The notes: generated by a model from the letters alone, not told the origin. A stretch of DNA of 64,000 nt from Atrina japonica (GCA_030159075.1 BROG01000537.1:124001-188000); one strand, 5' to 3'; positions 48,304-62,100 are shown, numbered from the stretch's first letter. Numbers and translations: made by a program.

Positions 48304-48699
48304 CCCTCAATTTGAGTTCTCTTTGTACTTCGTTTGAGACATATTGGTCACTTTTTTAATTTTATATCGGGAACTGAATAACATGAGGTCATCTAATGAA
48401 CTTGGTTTATCCCAGACATTATAAGGCAGTAAGAACTCTAAACATTTGATTATCGACCTCTGTATTGCAGAACGGTTATACAAGTATCTGAATGTATTTG
48501 ATACAGCTGAACAAATCAATTACATATTATCAATTACTACAGGCGTTCAACACTTTGCCCTCATGCAAACAATGTATATTACACCGCACCTGCCCCATGA
48601 GGTAATGTATACAATATATAGCACGTTATTTACATTGTGGATTCCACCATTCAGATAACAGTTTTTGTAAAACTGCATAAAATTTGAGGATGCTTTTTT

Positions 48700-49425
48700 G
48701 CTCACCATAAACAGATGGTGGGCTATTCATATGGCCCTGCATCCCTGTTCTGTACGTCGTCAGCCTGTTGTCTGTCCGTCCTGAACAATTCTTGTTACTG
48801 CTATTTCTCAGAAAGGACTGAAGGGATCTTGAAATGACATGAACTTTGCCCTTGAGGTATAGTGGTGCATATTACATTTTTAGAGAGATTGGAATCCAAT
48901 ATGGCCAATAGGTGGCCATCTTGGATTTTTACCATAGGAAGTTTATTGCTATTTCTCAGAAAGGACTGAAGGCATTTCCTTGAAATTGGACATGAAGGTT
49001 CCCTGTTAGGTCTAGTTGTGCATACAACCTTTACTCAGAGATTGGATTCCAACAAGGCTGACAGGTGGCCATCTTGGAATTTGACAATGGAAGTATGTAT
49101 TTCTGAGAATGTACTGAAGGAATCTTTTTGAAATTGATTATGGAGGTTCCCCCTGAGGTCTAAATGTGCATATTACATTTTCAGAGATCAAAATCCAAGA
49201 TGGACACCTGTCGGCCATATTGAATTCCATTCGCTCTTAAAATGTAATATGTTCAGTTCAAGTTCAGTTTTGCTATAATCTTGTGAAAAAAAGTATTTCA
49301 CAGAAATATGGATTTAAGTTCAAATTCAATGTTGAGACACAAAATAAGAGAAAAGAACAGTCTGTCGTAGATCAGACATAGAACATTCCATGGTGGGCGC
49401 CAAGATCCCTCTGGGATCTCTTGTT
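48700..49425 (+). mobile_element. rolling-circle-like element, family 2
   Basis: Starts after TTTTTT with the hairpin gctcaccat...atggtgggc; the 3' hairpin agatccc-tct-gggatct is followed by cttgtt at 49425. The interior has three diverged repeats of tttctcagaaaggactgaag and ggccatcttgga. No ORF. Confidence 0.68.
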
Positions 49426-51400
49426 CAAACTTACATTAATGTATTGAATATCAATCCAAGACATTTTTAACTTATAGATTTTTTTCTTAAAATTGTCTGC
49501 TCATTTTAAAGGTGTTATTTATTTTTAACATAATTCATATGAATTTCAGTTTCTGTACCGACTCCTGTTGTATAATTTTAATTAATGTAAATGTTTCCAT
49601 TTAGCATAGTTATTGAAGTATCAGACATGTTTGGAAGCTGAAATTGATTTAAAATAAGATTCTGATAATCAGTGGATCTTGGACCTCAAGTTGAGATAAC
49701 AGAATGTACACTGTGTAAATAAATGCTGATTAATACTTGCATAATCATCATCAAATCAGCTATGTTATGGCAACAATGAATATGCATTTATGATCAACCA
49801 ATCATTGAATGTCTTAGACTTTCTTATACTAATATTAATTATTGGACCAGTAAATGTTTGAATGATAAGTGACCGAAATTTCAAAGGCCATATAATTGGA
49901 TACACTAATAGTAATTTTGGATATGAAATGGGTGACTGCTGATGACTGCATTAGGAATGTAACCGGTTATTGGGGTATAAATATATAAGTAAAATGTTTG
50001 GAAGGAGTTAAAACTGACCACTCAGAGGTGAATGCTAAATACAGGTGATCACAAGTGCAGTTAGACTGTATAATTGATCTCCTCCTTCACTTCCTAATAC
50101 AGTCAGAAAAATTTGTATAACAACATGTAAAACAACAAAATATATTTTTCAATTTTATTTGATATTTTAATAGCCAACACAGCCCAAATGACTATGGATG
50201 TAAAATAATGGTTTGAGCAAGCAGAGAGAAGAAAATGACAATGATGAGTTTCTAATAACATTGACATGCATACTACTCACAACTAAGATCATAACTGATA
50301 CTATGAGTGATAATGAACAGAGAAAAATAACATCTTGTAAATTCTTACTGACCAGATTAAAATCAATTAAGAAATGTTAGTAATAATTTGGTACCCTCTC
50401 ATTAAACAATGCCTAAATGATACAAAGTCTTCTTACTTTCCATGTATATCACATATTGTCCTGCAACCTTACCCGTGTTCGTCAAATACGTCCTGTATTG
50501 TAACCTTACCAATGTTGTCAAATTTAGCAGAAACTATCACTTATACATCAATACACTTGTTGTATCATGTGATTCATTCAACTGATTCTTTTTTACACAT
50601 CAAAATTATAATTGGTATTTTTAATTAACTTTTTTTATGTTTTATTTCATCTGTAACATGGATGACATGAAATTATGAATAATGTAAAGTTTGGTGAAGA
50701 TGTGGCTACATCTTATTTGTCAGGCAATGAACTTAGATAGAAGGGAAAAGCTACAGGGTATAACATAAAGTGTGTACCAATAAGATACTTATGTAATTAA
50801 TATCACATCAATTTCATGTCTAATCTTTACAGTGTATCGTGTCATCCTCATGTTTAGTAAATCACGGCACTCCTGATTGATCTGGACAATATATTGTATA
50901 TTATGACATGTAATCATAATACATCATGACATCCTCATACCATCCCCAAGTTGAAATACATCAAGGAATCTTAGACTGATTTTAACAGTATTTCAAGACA
51001 TTTTCCATTAATCTGAATACAGAGTAACTTAAAAAAACTGACCTTTTTGAAACCAAATAACTTCCTGATACCAATCATGTTTAAAATCCAGATTATGTCC
51101 TTCTATTTTCCAGTACAAAATAGCTTCCGAGTACTGATTCCTGATTCTTCTAAATCCCCCCCCCCCCCCCCAAATGTTGTAATCAATTTTAAATATGAAT
51201 CCTACCGTAACATGGCAACCCCCCCCCCCAAAAAAAAAACATTAAAATATGGGGACAAGTAAACATTAAATATAAAAACCAGACCAAATTCATTTTTTTT
51301 GTAAATTCATCACTGTTTCTAACCAAAATTACTGACAAACTACAAAGAACCACAAACTGATCTGAATTAAGGATCAAATTTGGGAAGTTACTCTGTACAT
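49426..51400. other. intergenic DNA
   Basis: AT-rich, with poly-C and poly-A tracts near 51157-51240. Short ORFs only; no recognisable product. Confidence 0.5.
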
Positions 51401-51419
51401 CACAGCATCTTTGACTGGC

Positions 51420-52200
51420 CTTAACAGTATGACATACTAATGCAATACATCATGGCATCACTGTGTAATCTTAATACATCATAACATCACCATGTAATAT
51501 CATGACATCATCATGTAATATCAATACATCATGACATCATGTATTGTTATATGACTTGTGGATTGGTTGTAACTATGACAATTTGTATTGATAAATCTGA
51601 ATATTAATCATAGAAGCATTACTTTCATTTATTCGACAGTCCAGAGTGCCGTGGATTGTTATGTCGCCCTTTCGTGCTTCCATTCTTTTCCAATTTGTGG
51701 ATGAATCAAATGCATAAACCATTGAAGAACCGACTCTCACTTAACTGTCGCTCTTAGTCATTCATAAAAAAAAACGGGTTACAATTGCATTTGAACTGAG
51801 ATTGTTTTGAAATAGTCATCCAAAAAACACGATATTGACTTCGGATGTGCCTTGGTCAATATCATGCTTCTTTGGACTGATAAATCCTTAGTTCACACTC
51901 AACCAAAGTCAATAATTGTATAGTATCAATACATCAGAACACCATCATGTCATCTTAATACATCATGACATCATCATATAATATCAATACATCATGACAT
52001 CATCATGTAATATCAATACATCATGACATGTAATCGTAATACATCATAAAATCATGCAATCTTAATATATCATGACATCTAAATACATCAGGGTTAGGAT
52101 GTAATCTTAATACATCATGACATCATCATGTAATCTTAAAACATGACATTCTGGTATAATTTTAATACATCATGACATTCTCGTGTTATATTAATACTGG
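51420..52200. repeat. degenerate catcatgacat repeat with a unique island
   Basis: Loose repeats of aatacatcatgacatcatca and tgtaatatc at about 51440-51545 and 51930-52190. Between them is an unrelated segment of about 390 bp that may be an insertion; it contains atattgacttcggatgtgcc with an inverted partner ggtcaatatc close by. Confidence 0.65.
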
Positions 52201-52844
52201 TACATCAAACAATCCTCAAGTAATATTTGCTGAACATTTAAACATCCATATCCCAATCTTAACAGTGTATCATGATGCTGTTGTGTACTCTGAACACCAT
52301 ACCTTAATTTAATTAACCTTTGCAGACTGGGTGGTAAAATAATAGGAGTGGCTTTAAAATTAAGGAACTACAGAAAGTATTAGCATGAAAATGTTAAGAA
52401 AAACAGTGAATTGATCAGAACCCAGACATAAACCAAAACTAACTAGTAAAATTAACTAGAGAAAACTATACAGCTGGAATCTAAACAAAAATATTGCCAT
52501 CAAAATTAGGCACATATGGATTTTACATCAAGCTGTAGAAGTGGAAATTTATTTTAAAGCAGGCTATAGAAGATGACGGTCTTGCATTTTATAGCTCTAT
52601 GACAGGATGCAGTCTAATTCACCAAACAGGACAGAAACTATTCTGCTATGCAATTTATTCAGTAAATTATCAATGAATTGCACAACTAGCTGTTCCAATT
52701 TCTTATATAATAATCAAAATCATTTACACCTATTTATTGTATATAGTAAATTACCAAAATTCTCATCGAAGTAAATCAAGACAGTTCAAACTGGGTAAAA
52801 TTTAGTAACACAAATGTTTATACAAACATCCACTGGACTACATA

Positions 52845-52987
52845 CAGTACAACCTGTATATAGGGGCCACCCAAGGGATCAGAAAATATTGGCCTTTATG
52901 TGCAGGTGACCCTTATACACAGGTTTAATTCAGATGAAGTATGCATCATGGTACTTTTCAAAACTGGCCTTAAAGCAGGTTTTACTG
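52845..52987. mobile_element. TA-site MITE, 143 bp
   Basis: The termini cagtacaacctgtatat and, inverted, cagtaaaacctgctttaa are flanked by TA at 52843-52844 and 52988-52989. A second internal inverted pair (acctgtatatagggg/ccttatacacaggt) is present. It fits a Tc1/mariner-pogo type MITE. Confidence 0.65.
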
Positions 52988-52989
52988 TA

Positions 52990-55883
52990 CTTCTAATGCT
53001 GGGACTCACTGACCTGCACATTTACAAGTCAAAATCATATTATGAGACCATGAATAAAAAATATTGTACCGGTCATCTACCTGAAAAGAATCACCAAAGT
53101 CTACTTGGTTGAAGAAATATATTTCCAACATCAAATATGTTCAAATGCATGCATGTGTACCGGTATATAATCCATACCAATATTGACTTCAAGCTTTGAT
53201 CTAAACATGTCCTTATCCAAAGCAAACTGAAGTATTGTCTGAATCCTGTAACTTGGTAAGGCAGAGTAACCATTTTATTGTCTTAAGGATGATTCTACTC
53301 ACAGTGACATGCCTTACAGATAATACGTTTTATTGCCCACTGGATACTGTAGGACTAATCACTCTTGTCCATTTTATTTTAATGTTGTTATGCTGCTTTA
53401 CCTAAAATTGCCTAGATAAGAAAAAAGGTTCATGAGATGCCACCCCAAAGGCTACATAGACTGGATTACAGCTTATTGAGAAATGTTCTTCAGAACATAC
53501 TGTTTGAAAATTAAAAATTTATTCATCAAAAACAAAAATACTGATAACTTCTGTTGTATTTAGAGACCACATTTCCTGGAATAAGTGACGATGATTCTTC
53601 TCAAAATATGTATGCTAATTTACAAGGCTTCCTGAGATTCAAAAAGCTATATAGATACAGAAGAATCTTGTTATGTCAAAATCGGACAACTCAAAATTCT
53701 GCATATGTCACAGTTGAATTAACGATCCAGATTTTTATGGATAGAAAAGTTCATTAAAATTTTGGATATCTCAAATTCCAGATATCTCGAAGTAACAGGG
53801 CTGGTCCCTTAATTTCAATATAGATATGCCATTGTATAGAATTGGTTTTATCAAATTTATTTCAATCCTATTTTTCAATGTTTTTATAAAGCAAGATGGA
53901 CTATATTGTTAACTTGGAGTAATCTTACTGTATCAGTAAGTTAATATGAGACAAAATAAAAATGTATTCCTTTTCAACATGAGGGGCTTGTCCATGGTTA
54001 TTTTGTCTTTATAATAATACTGATTTAATGTTAATTTATACATCATGATAACTGTTAAAATGTGACATAACAACCTAAACAGGTCAAATTACAATACATA
54101 AATTATATCTATATTTACATCTGGTTATTAAACTAAATGATTTTATGTACACCTTGATAAACATCTTAAAACTGTACAAAAATAGAAACAAACTGTAAAA
54201 TTTTGGACGGAATAGTCAACAACTTTTTCTCATGTAAATCTGAGGAAAAACTTAAAAGAATGAATGTGTATTAAAACAGATGGCAACTGTTTAATTCTAG
54301 ATATTAAGAGATGCAAACTAGTTAAATATTCAAATACAGCTTCATCTACCTTTATAATGGATCTAATATCAAGGAACAAGTCCATTTATCACGACTATAA
54401 CAAACTAGTGATAAATTCCTCTCCAAATATTGTTAAATGTGAACATTAAGTACTCTTCGTATATGAAACAGGAATAAATACAACATTGATAAATATTACA
54501 ATACTAATACGCTAATCGCTTGTATATACACAGTAACATGAACAGGCATCTCAAACTTATGTGGAATTTCTTTTATCTATTTTTATGATAATTCTCATCA
54601 ACTTTCAAAAGAAACGTGAATCTGAAAAGATCCTGAATGGCATTCAATGAGATTTTACTTGAATTTTTATGAAATATTAGTTTTTAGAATTTTTGGAATG
54701 GAAAAATTTATGCAAAAATGATAAGTCCCCAATTCCTCAGTAGTGATGGCTAAAACAATCCAAACTATTTGCCTTGATAGTTACACTATAACCAGAAACA
54801 TTTGTCTGCACAAAAGAAATTCTTAGATAACAAAATGACCTGACTATCTTAATATCACACTTATATAGATAAATCTACTACATGACCTTCAGAATACAGA
54901 TAAGTTGGTATTATATGATAACTATTTCCCGTGAGATTCCCACTTGGTCACATTTAAGCAATTTACAAAAATAATGAAATGCATCTCTGGGTTACAACTA
55001 GTGTTTATAACACTACAGATGACAACTGGCATAAGGCAGACAAAATAGGAGATACAATAGGCTAAATCTGAGAGAGAGAAAAAAAAACCTCATCCAGTTT
55101 TGCCAAATAAGCAAATGATTTATTATGCTATTCTCAATGCTTGTAAAACAAGAAATAATTATTTACACGCAGAACAATCAATCTAGAATCTTTTTCAAAA
55201 GTCAAGTACAGAAACACAATGCATGTGCAAGATTTTATGATTTTAAAATGAGCCAAATATGTAAAATTTACAAAAAAACATCCAAAATAAATAAAAATAC
55301 CATACAACCTATTTTAACGTCAACCATGAAAAAGTGTTCCACTTACCTAATCAGCAAATTTTAAATCATTAAAAGGGTAATTTCAATGAAAACAAGTGTC
55401 TGCAGAAAGTATACACAGAAAAATAAATGATGAATAATCCAGTTCATCATAAAATCATTAAATATTCAACTGTGCAGAGTCCATTATTGGAAATCATTAT
55501 AAATATACAATTTGGAACAATTAGAGTGTATAATCTTATTAAAACTTTCAAAAACCAAATTCTAAAGATTCTCTCCCAGTTTAAACATTTACAGCACAAC
55601 TGATCACAAATACCTAGCACTTACAGGAGAGAAATAATTCATATAATCATAAATTCCTTGAATAAATAACAAAAATAAACTAGAATACATACATAATCTA
55701 ACAAAACAGAATTACACACTCTCAAAATAAAGAATGTAAATAAAATCACAACGACATAACAATTAACTTGACAAAGCATTATACTATCTTTCAATAAATA
55801 GCCTTCCAATTTTCTTTCAATATCATGCAATCATAAAATTAACTTAAAATGGCAAAAAATATCACAGATGAAATAGAAAAATC
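52990..55883. other. intergenic DNA and probable 3' UTR of the TOGARAM-like gene
   Basis: AT-rich, no repeats of note. Phrases such as ggatatctcaaattccagat near 53763 may be remains of a DNA transposon end. No gene recognised. Confidence 0.4.
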
Positions 55884-56140
55884 TCATCGCTCAATCATTT
55901 CCTGTAAGAGCTGGAGATGGCGAGGAGTTACATTGGGGTCAGTTGTGGCTTTGTCTATGAGTGACTGCCCCATTTGCGAATAAAGGGCATTGACCAGATT
56001 GAAGGTAGCTGTGCGAATACTTGAGCTGCCCCCCTGAACAGCTCCGCTACTGTTGGTGGCACCCAAAAGGTGCCATAGAAGGGGAAGAACATGAAGCACC
56101 ACTTGTTTCTGTTTTCGCTGATACACTTTGACTACAAGTT
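55884..56140 (-). CDS. TOGARAM-like terminal exon
   Basis: The acceptor is cattctcttttgcag. It encodes ELVVKVYQRKQKQVVLHVLP, a Gly/Ser loop, TATFNLVNALYSQMGQSLI and RHLQLLQEMIER, then TGA. The length and the final helix fit the TOGARAM C terminus. An AATAAA on the - strand at 55119-55124 (about 760 bp past the stop) is one possible poly(A) signal, weakly supported. Confidence 0.94.
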
Positions 56141-59100
56141 CTGCAAAAGAGAATGAAAGATACATGGAAGAAAGACATAAAATCCTTCAATGTAAAGTAA
56201 TTTATAGAGTGAAGAGAGAATATGTTTACTTTTGAAAGGTTTCAATGGGGAAAATATAAAACATTGCAGCTAACTAAAGAACATTTCTCTTTTTAAAGGA
56301 AAATTTTCATCTTTGATGTAAATTTGTCAAATATTAGATGAACAGATATCCTACAAGAAATACTAGATTCATACATACCAGCAACTTTTGCCACTAAGTC
56401 TGGCTTACTCCTGGCACTGGCAGACTGTGCTTGATTAGCTAATGGTTGAAGTAGCAATGCACCATCTGTAATATGATAAATAAGATAAGATTCTTTTAAA
56501 TATTCACTTTGAACGAACTGGCTACAATGACATATAACCACAGGAGGCCGAATCTAGTATAAACGTGTATACAGAAAGGAGTCCAATGGCTGGCAAGTAG
56601 GTTGATCGGAAAAGTGAGGACATTTTGAATCTGCAAAAAACTGTATTAGGACAACAGTATAGATAATTTCCTGTGTACAGATACAGGACTTTTTAATTGT
56701 TGGACGTTTGTGAGTCGAGATACAGGCTAGTCAATCTGTTTGTTTACATTTTTATCTCACCAGCCATTGGACTCCTTTCTGTATTATATATAATAAATAT
56801 GATATAAACACATATTTATACTAGATTTTATTTATTGACATAGTTCCGGCCTCCTGTGCATATGACATAATGTTATTCATCATATTCTTCCATCATTTGG
56901 TAACTTGAAATAACAAGACATTTACAAGGTCATTACTACTGGTATATCATTAACATTGATGCTGACCATACATCCATGTTTGGCTAATATCATATTAACT
57001 GATTAACAGAAACATGACTGCATTTTGGCATACTAATTTAAAATTCAGATGACCCTTGCCAATCTGCAAAGTATTTGGGTAAAAACAGTAAAAAAATTAA
57101 TCCTGAGTTATTGATACCCAATATGTTATGTTTGAAAATGTAAACGAAACCTACTGAGTGATAGTGTTAATAACTAAACTTACCAATGTGAAGCATAAGT
57201 TGGTCAATGATATCCATTGCTGCTTGATATATCTCACGGTTTTTGGAGGACAAATTTGGGGCAATGTTTCCAACAGCAATGCTTAGAACAGAAGATAATG
57301 AACTAGACAGAAGAGGAATTATCTGTAGCATCACTTGTAATGCATATAAATTAACTTTGCTGTTTGGATCTTGAAGTCTTGGCAAAAACTTGTCAAAAAT
57401 CTGAAAGGTGAAAAATCATTTGTAAGTACATGTATAATATAAATTATGCTTTATATTTCAACCAGAGGAAAAAGTCAATATGTCAATAAGTAAATACAAA
57501 GTTCATTTTAATTTCATATATCCTATTTTGTTTTGTTCCTGTATTTAATCATAAAACTGGTCATTGATATGAAATATTTATTATGACTCCTAAGCATTGT
57601 GATTTCTTGGGCAATGATCCGATACCCAAATTACATTAAACACCAAAGTACAAAAATTTACCTTCACAATATTGGCAGCAATAATATCTGTATGTGTCTC
57701 ACACATTTCCAGTAAAAGTGTAATCCCTTTATATCGATCTCTCCAGTCATTCGCAGATACCAGATTGGTCATAATTTTAATTTCCTCTTGTGTTGTCTCA
57801 TCTGTTCTAATAAACCTCTTGGAAGGAGAATTGTTTTGTAATTCACTGTTTGCAGAACCAGTTCTACCAATGGAACTTGCTCGACTAGATGGAACACCTC
57901 TGCCTCCACGAGCTGAAGATGTTTCATGTGGCATATCTCCCAAGCCCTTTAACACAGAGAACAAAAAACTTAGTCAATCTCTCCTAAACCCTTTTACAAA
58001 GGAAAAACAAAATTCAATCTACTGAAAATACTATATTCAAATGTAAATTTGATCTCACAAAATCATTCTCAGTTTCATATATCCAGGGCCCAAGACCATA
58101 AACAAGGACAATTCTGAGACAATTTTTTTTCTCAAAAGTTAAGAATTTACTCATCCGAGTAAAAAGTGGAAACTTGGGGACCATAAAACAACTTTAGAAT
58201 TTTCTCAACAGAGATAACTTTGTCAAGGGTCAGTGCAAATCTCGTCCAGGACATATGTCCCAATTTATGTCCTGATTCAATTAACTCCTATTTTTGAACA
58301 TTATTCCTACCATAATCTATGATTAATCATTTAATAACCAACCAAATGGTATAAAACGTGTTAAAAATCAAGAAGGCAGCCAGTTTTGTGGCATAAAAAG
58401 GGGAATAGATATATTATTATATACCTTTTTTAAAACATTAAAAACACTTTGTAAAATGCCACTACATGACGGAAGTCAGTAATTCATACATATTATATGT
58501 ATAATGTATATAATAAACGATATTCAAGATACAAGTAAATTAGTAGAAGTACATTAGACAAGATAAATGACGGAACATACACTGGAGCACATGGACCGGA
58601 CTAAATTTACACCGTCCCTATTGTTAATGTAAACAAACGTCGCATGGCCAAAACAAGCCAACAGAAAAGAAGTGTTGGTCTCCTGGACCTATTTCACTCA
58701 AATAACATGTTGTTTTTGAAAGCCAAGGATTAAACATGTCCCAAAATACTCTAAGGTGACAATGACATTTGTGATTATTTAACCCCCAGTGAACATAGGG
58801 GGCAGCCATTTTCACTGTTAAGAATTACTTAAGTCAGCTACATGCCGTACTTAAGCATTTTATCACTTGAGAAAGAAATTTGTCTAAGAATTTCTTTATG
58901 GTCCACAACTGAGAAAATTCTCAAGATTTGAGTAAAATCTTGACGTTGAGTTAAACAATTGTCTGAGAATAGATTTATAGCCCTGGGCCCAGATGATGGA
59001 TTTTAAGTTTATCAAAAAAACTAACCTTGTGTCTGAGATTTTCTACAATGTCTTTGATAGTCCTTAGCGTATTGGCAGGTAAGTGTTTTGCCAGCATTTT

Positions 59101-62100
59101 GTCAAAATCCTGATGTTCCATCAACAAGAACAATATTTTACGGCCATTGTACCTGGTAATTAAAATTCAGTTTTATTATGGTGATTATACTAAAGATCTT
59201 AGAGAAATTCAATACTGCTAGATAGAACAAGAGTTGTCAGAAGACAACAAAGCTCGCCTAAATAGGTGCAAATTATCACAAGAATTACACATAATAACAT
59301 GCCTTGCCAATCCCTATTTTGATATTCAATGGGTGGGGCAGTACCCCCCACATACATGACTGGATAAGTTTCCCATAACAGTCAATAATATATATGGTTT
59401 AAGGGTGGGACAGTGATAAGTTTTTAAGTTATAAGTAAACATATATATTTAAGGCAGTGGGGCAGTACCCCAACATACACTACTGAATGTGTTTTCCCAT
59501 AACAACCAATAATATATGGTTTAAGGGTGGCACTGTGATCGGTCCCCACATACACCAATGATTGTGTTTTCCCATAACACTCAATAATAAATATGGTTTA
59601 AGGGTGGGGCTGTGATAGGTTTTTAAGTTATATGTAAAAATGTGTATTTCAAAGGGTGGGGCAGGACCTCATACACCACTGAATGTGATTTCCTATAACA
59701 ATCAATAATATATATAGTTTAAGGATGGGGCTGTGAATCGTTTTTAAGTTATATGTAAAAATGTGTATTTCAAAGGGTGGGGCAGGACCCCCATACACCA
59801 CTAAATGTGTTTCTCAATAACAATGAATAATATATATGGTTTAAGGGTGGGGCTGTAAACTGTTTTTAAGTTATAAGTAAAAATATATATTTCAGGGGGT
59901 GGGGCAGGACCCTCCCCCAAAGGACCCAATCATATACCAATAAATGTGTCTACCCATAACAAACAAGACTATATATGCTTATGAGGTAGGCTTGTGAATG
60001 GTCTTCAAGAAATGCATAAAAGAATAAATTTAAGGGGTGGGGCATATACCCCAAAAAACCCTAATGCACATCAATAAGCACTGATGTTCTACCCTAATGG
60101 AACCTCCATCCAAATTATCAGGGTTCTAACATTGTCATTAACCAAGAACCAAAATCCTAATGAAAACTTAACATTGATCTGAACACAGCAAATTTTTGCA
60201 AGAACTGTACGTCCAAAAAATCACAAAATACATCAAAATTTGAATTTATTCCAAAAATGTTTCAGATTTCACTCCACTAATTGATACTTTACCCCCAAAA
60301 AGTCCTTCATACCAAATAACAGCCTCCTACTATACATATTGAATGATTTATAGTGCTTTACAACACTTGCCCCAAAACTTTAACCTGAGCAACACCGGAC
60401 ACCAACATGACTACATAAGCCCCCCTATTCTTCGATTAGGCGAGCTAAAAAAAGAATTGTATTTATAAGAAAACCCTCTCACATACCGAGTTTCCTGGGA
60501 ACTATCCATTGCAAAGGAAGCTGCAGTGGGCAATACACGATCCGTTATATCCTTAACACCACTAAGAATACGTCCTGGTCCCATTTTTTCCACCAGGTCA
60601 ACAACGAAATGTGCAGTTGTCCGTCTGACAACCATATTCTTGTGTCTAGAAGAAAATACACATGTAATTTGATAATTTTCTCAACTAAATAACATTTCCA
60701 CTATGTTTCAAGTTGGAGTAAAAATTCAATCTACATCATCGATGCTTTAATCCAAAACAAGATGGATTGCTTTAGATATGAATGCTGAGTCAATATATAA
60801 ATTTCTTACTGATCTAAAAGTCAATCCACATTTTTTTTTAATTTCTTTTAGGTATTCATCAATCTTTGAAAGTTTATAGATATATATGCAACCTAGATTT
60901 TTTTCTTAAGATTATATAGATCATTTTAAATTCTCTGTAGTTCTATGAAATATTATTACTCTGTAGTGTTTAATTGAAAAATCAGCAGGGAAAGTACTTG
61001 TGGATAGAAATATAGATGCCTAAATCTTCAATCTTAAGGACAAAATAAGAATCAGTTAACAACAGAAATTTTAAAGTACAGATACTTACGTAGCACCACC
61101 AGCAATCAAAGCAAGAAGTGCCCTCTGTGGAATGATATTATCTACCAATGCTTTTAAAGCTTTCTCAACATCTTCTCGTATAAAACCATTGCTCTCACCA
61201 TTTTTAGCTAACAAGGCTTTAGCAGTTATATCAACATCCTACAATAAACGGTTGCAATGTATTCTTAGAAATATGAATTTAAACATCTTCAGAACTAAAA
61301 TATTGTTACCATTACCCTTTGCTTAATACATGTATTTCACGTAAAACTTGTACCTATTATAGATGACCAAATTTTTGTAATTAATTCTAAACTCAATGAA
61401 CATGCCTTGCACAAATTTTTCCTATGAATAATTGTCTTAGTGTTATATGTGACTTCTGTCACTGTCTAAAAGAAGCAAGAAAAAAATCCATAAATCCATA
61501 CACTGAACTTCAAGACTCCTTTATAAAGGTCACTCTTGATGGCACAAACATCCAAACCTCAAAGTTCTCAGATCTCTGGAATATTTGTACTTATCCAAAT
61601 TCTTTCCTTCATGAAATATGTAAATTAACTCTTGATCTCTCAAACCTTGAAGTGCTTGAAAATTTAAGTAAACCAAAGAGAGATATGAATTTTGGTAATT
61701 CTGCTATGGAGTCCAGGGTGGGGGAACCACTCATTTAAGGTGGCATGTGTTCAAAGGGTCAACAGTTAACATGATTGTAAATCAATAAAGATTAAAAAGA
61801 AACAGGAATAATAGTGAAGAGATGCATCAAAGGCTATGATTTCCAGTTAGTGTCAGAGCCAAGTGGGATATATAAAATACTGGCATAGTGTGTTCAAAAA
61901 TATCATTTTAGTGACAAAAATTTTAATCATTTTGTTTTATATAATTGGCATGTGCCTTACTGGAATTTTTAAACTTGAGAGATCAAGAAGTGCTGAATCG
62001 TTTTACCGTATTCAATGATCCCAAATTTACTATTCAAATATATGATTAAAAAAAAAGTTACAGACCTTATTTAACTCCTATATTTAAAAACTAAGTGTGA

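Noticed and set aside
48307..48658. Overlapping 70-codon ORFs on both strands
   Set aside because: No domain, no splice context, AT-rich codons. Probably chance.
53554..53820. Possible DNA transposon end (ggatatctcaaattccagat)
   Set aside because: No matching inverted terminus could be found nearby.
57672..58025. 117-codon + strand ORF
   Set aside because: Antisense shadow of TOGARAM exon 8, whose - strand reading has family motifs and splice borders.
61424..61738. 104-codon + strand ORF as an exon of a nested gene
   Set aside because: No recognised domain or promoter. It lies inside a TOGARAM intron with intron-like composition, so it is kept only as a note.
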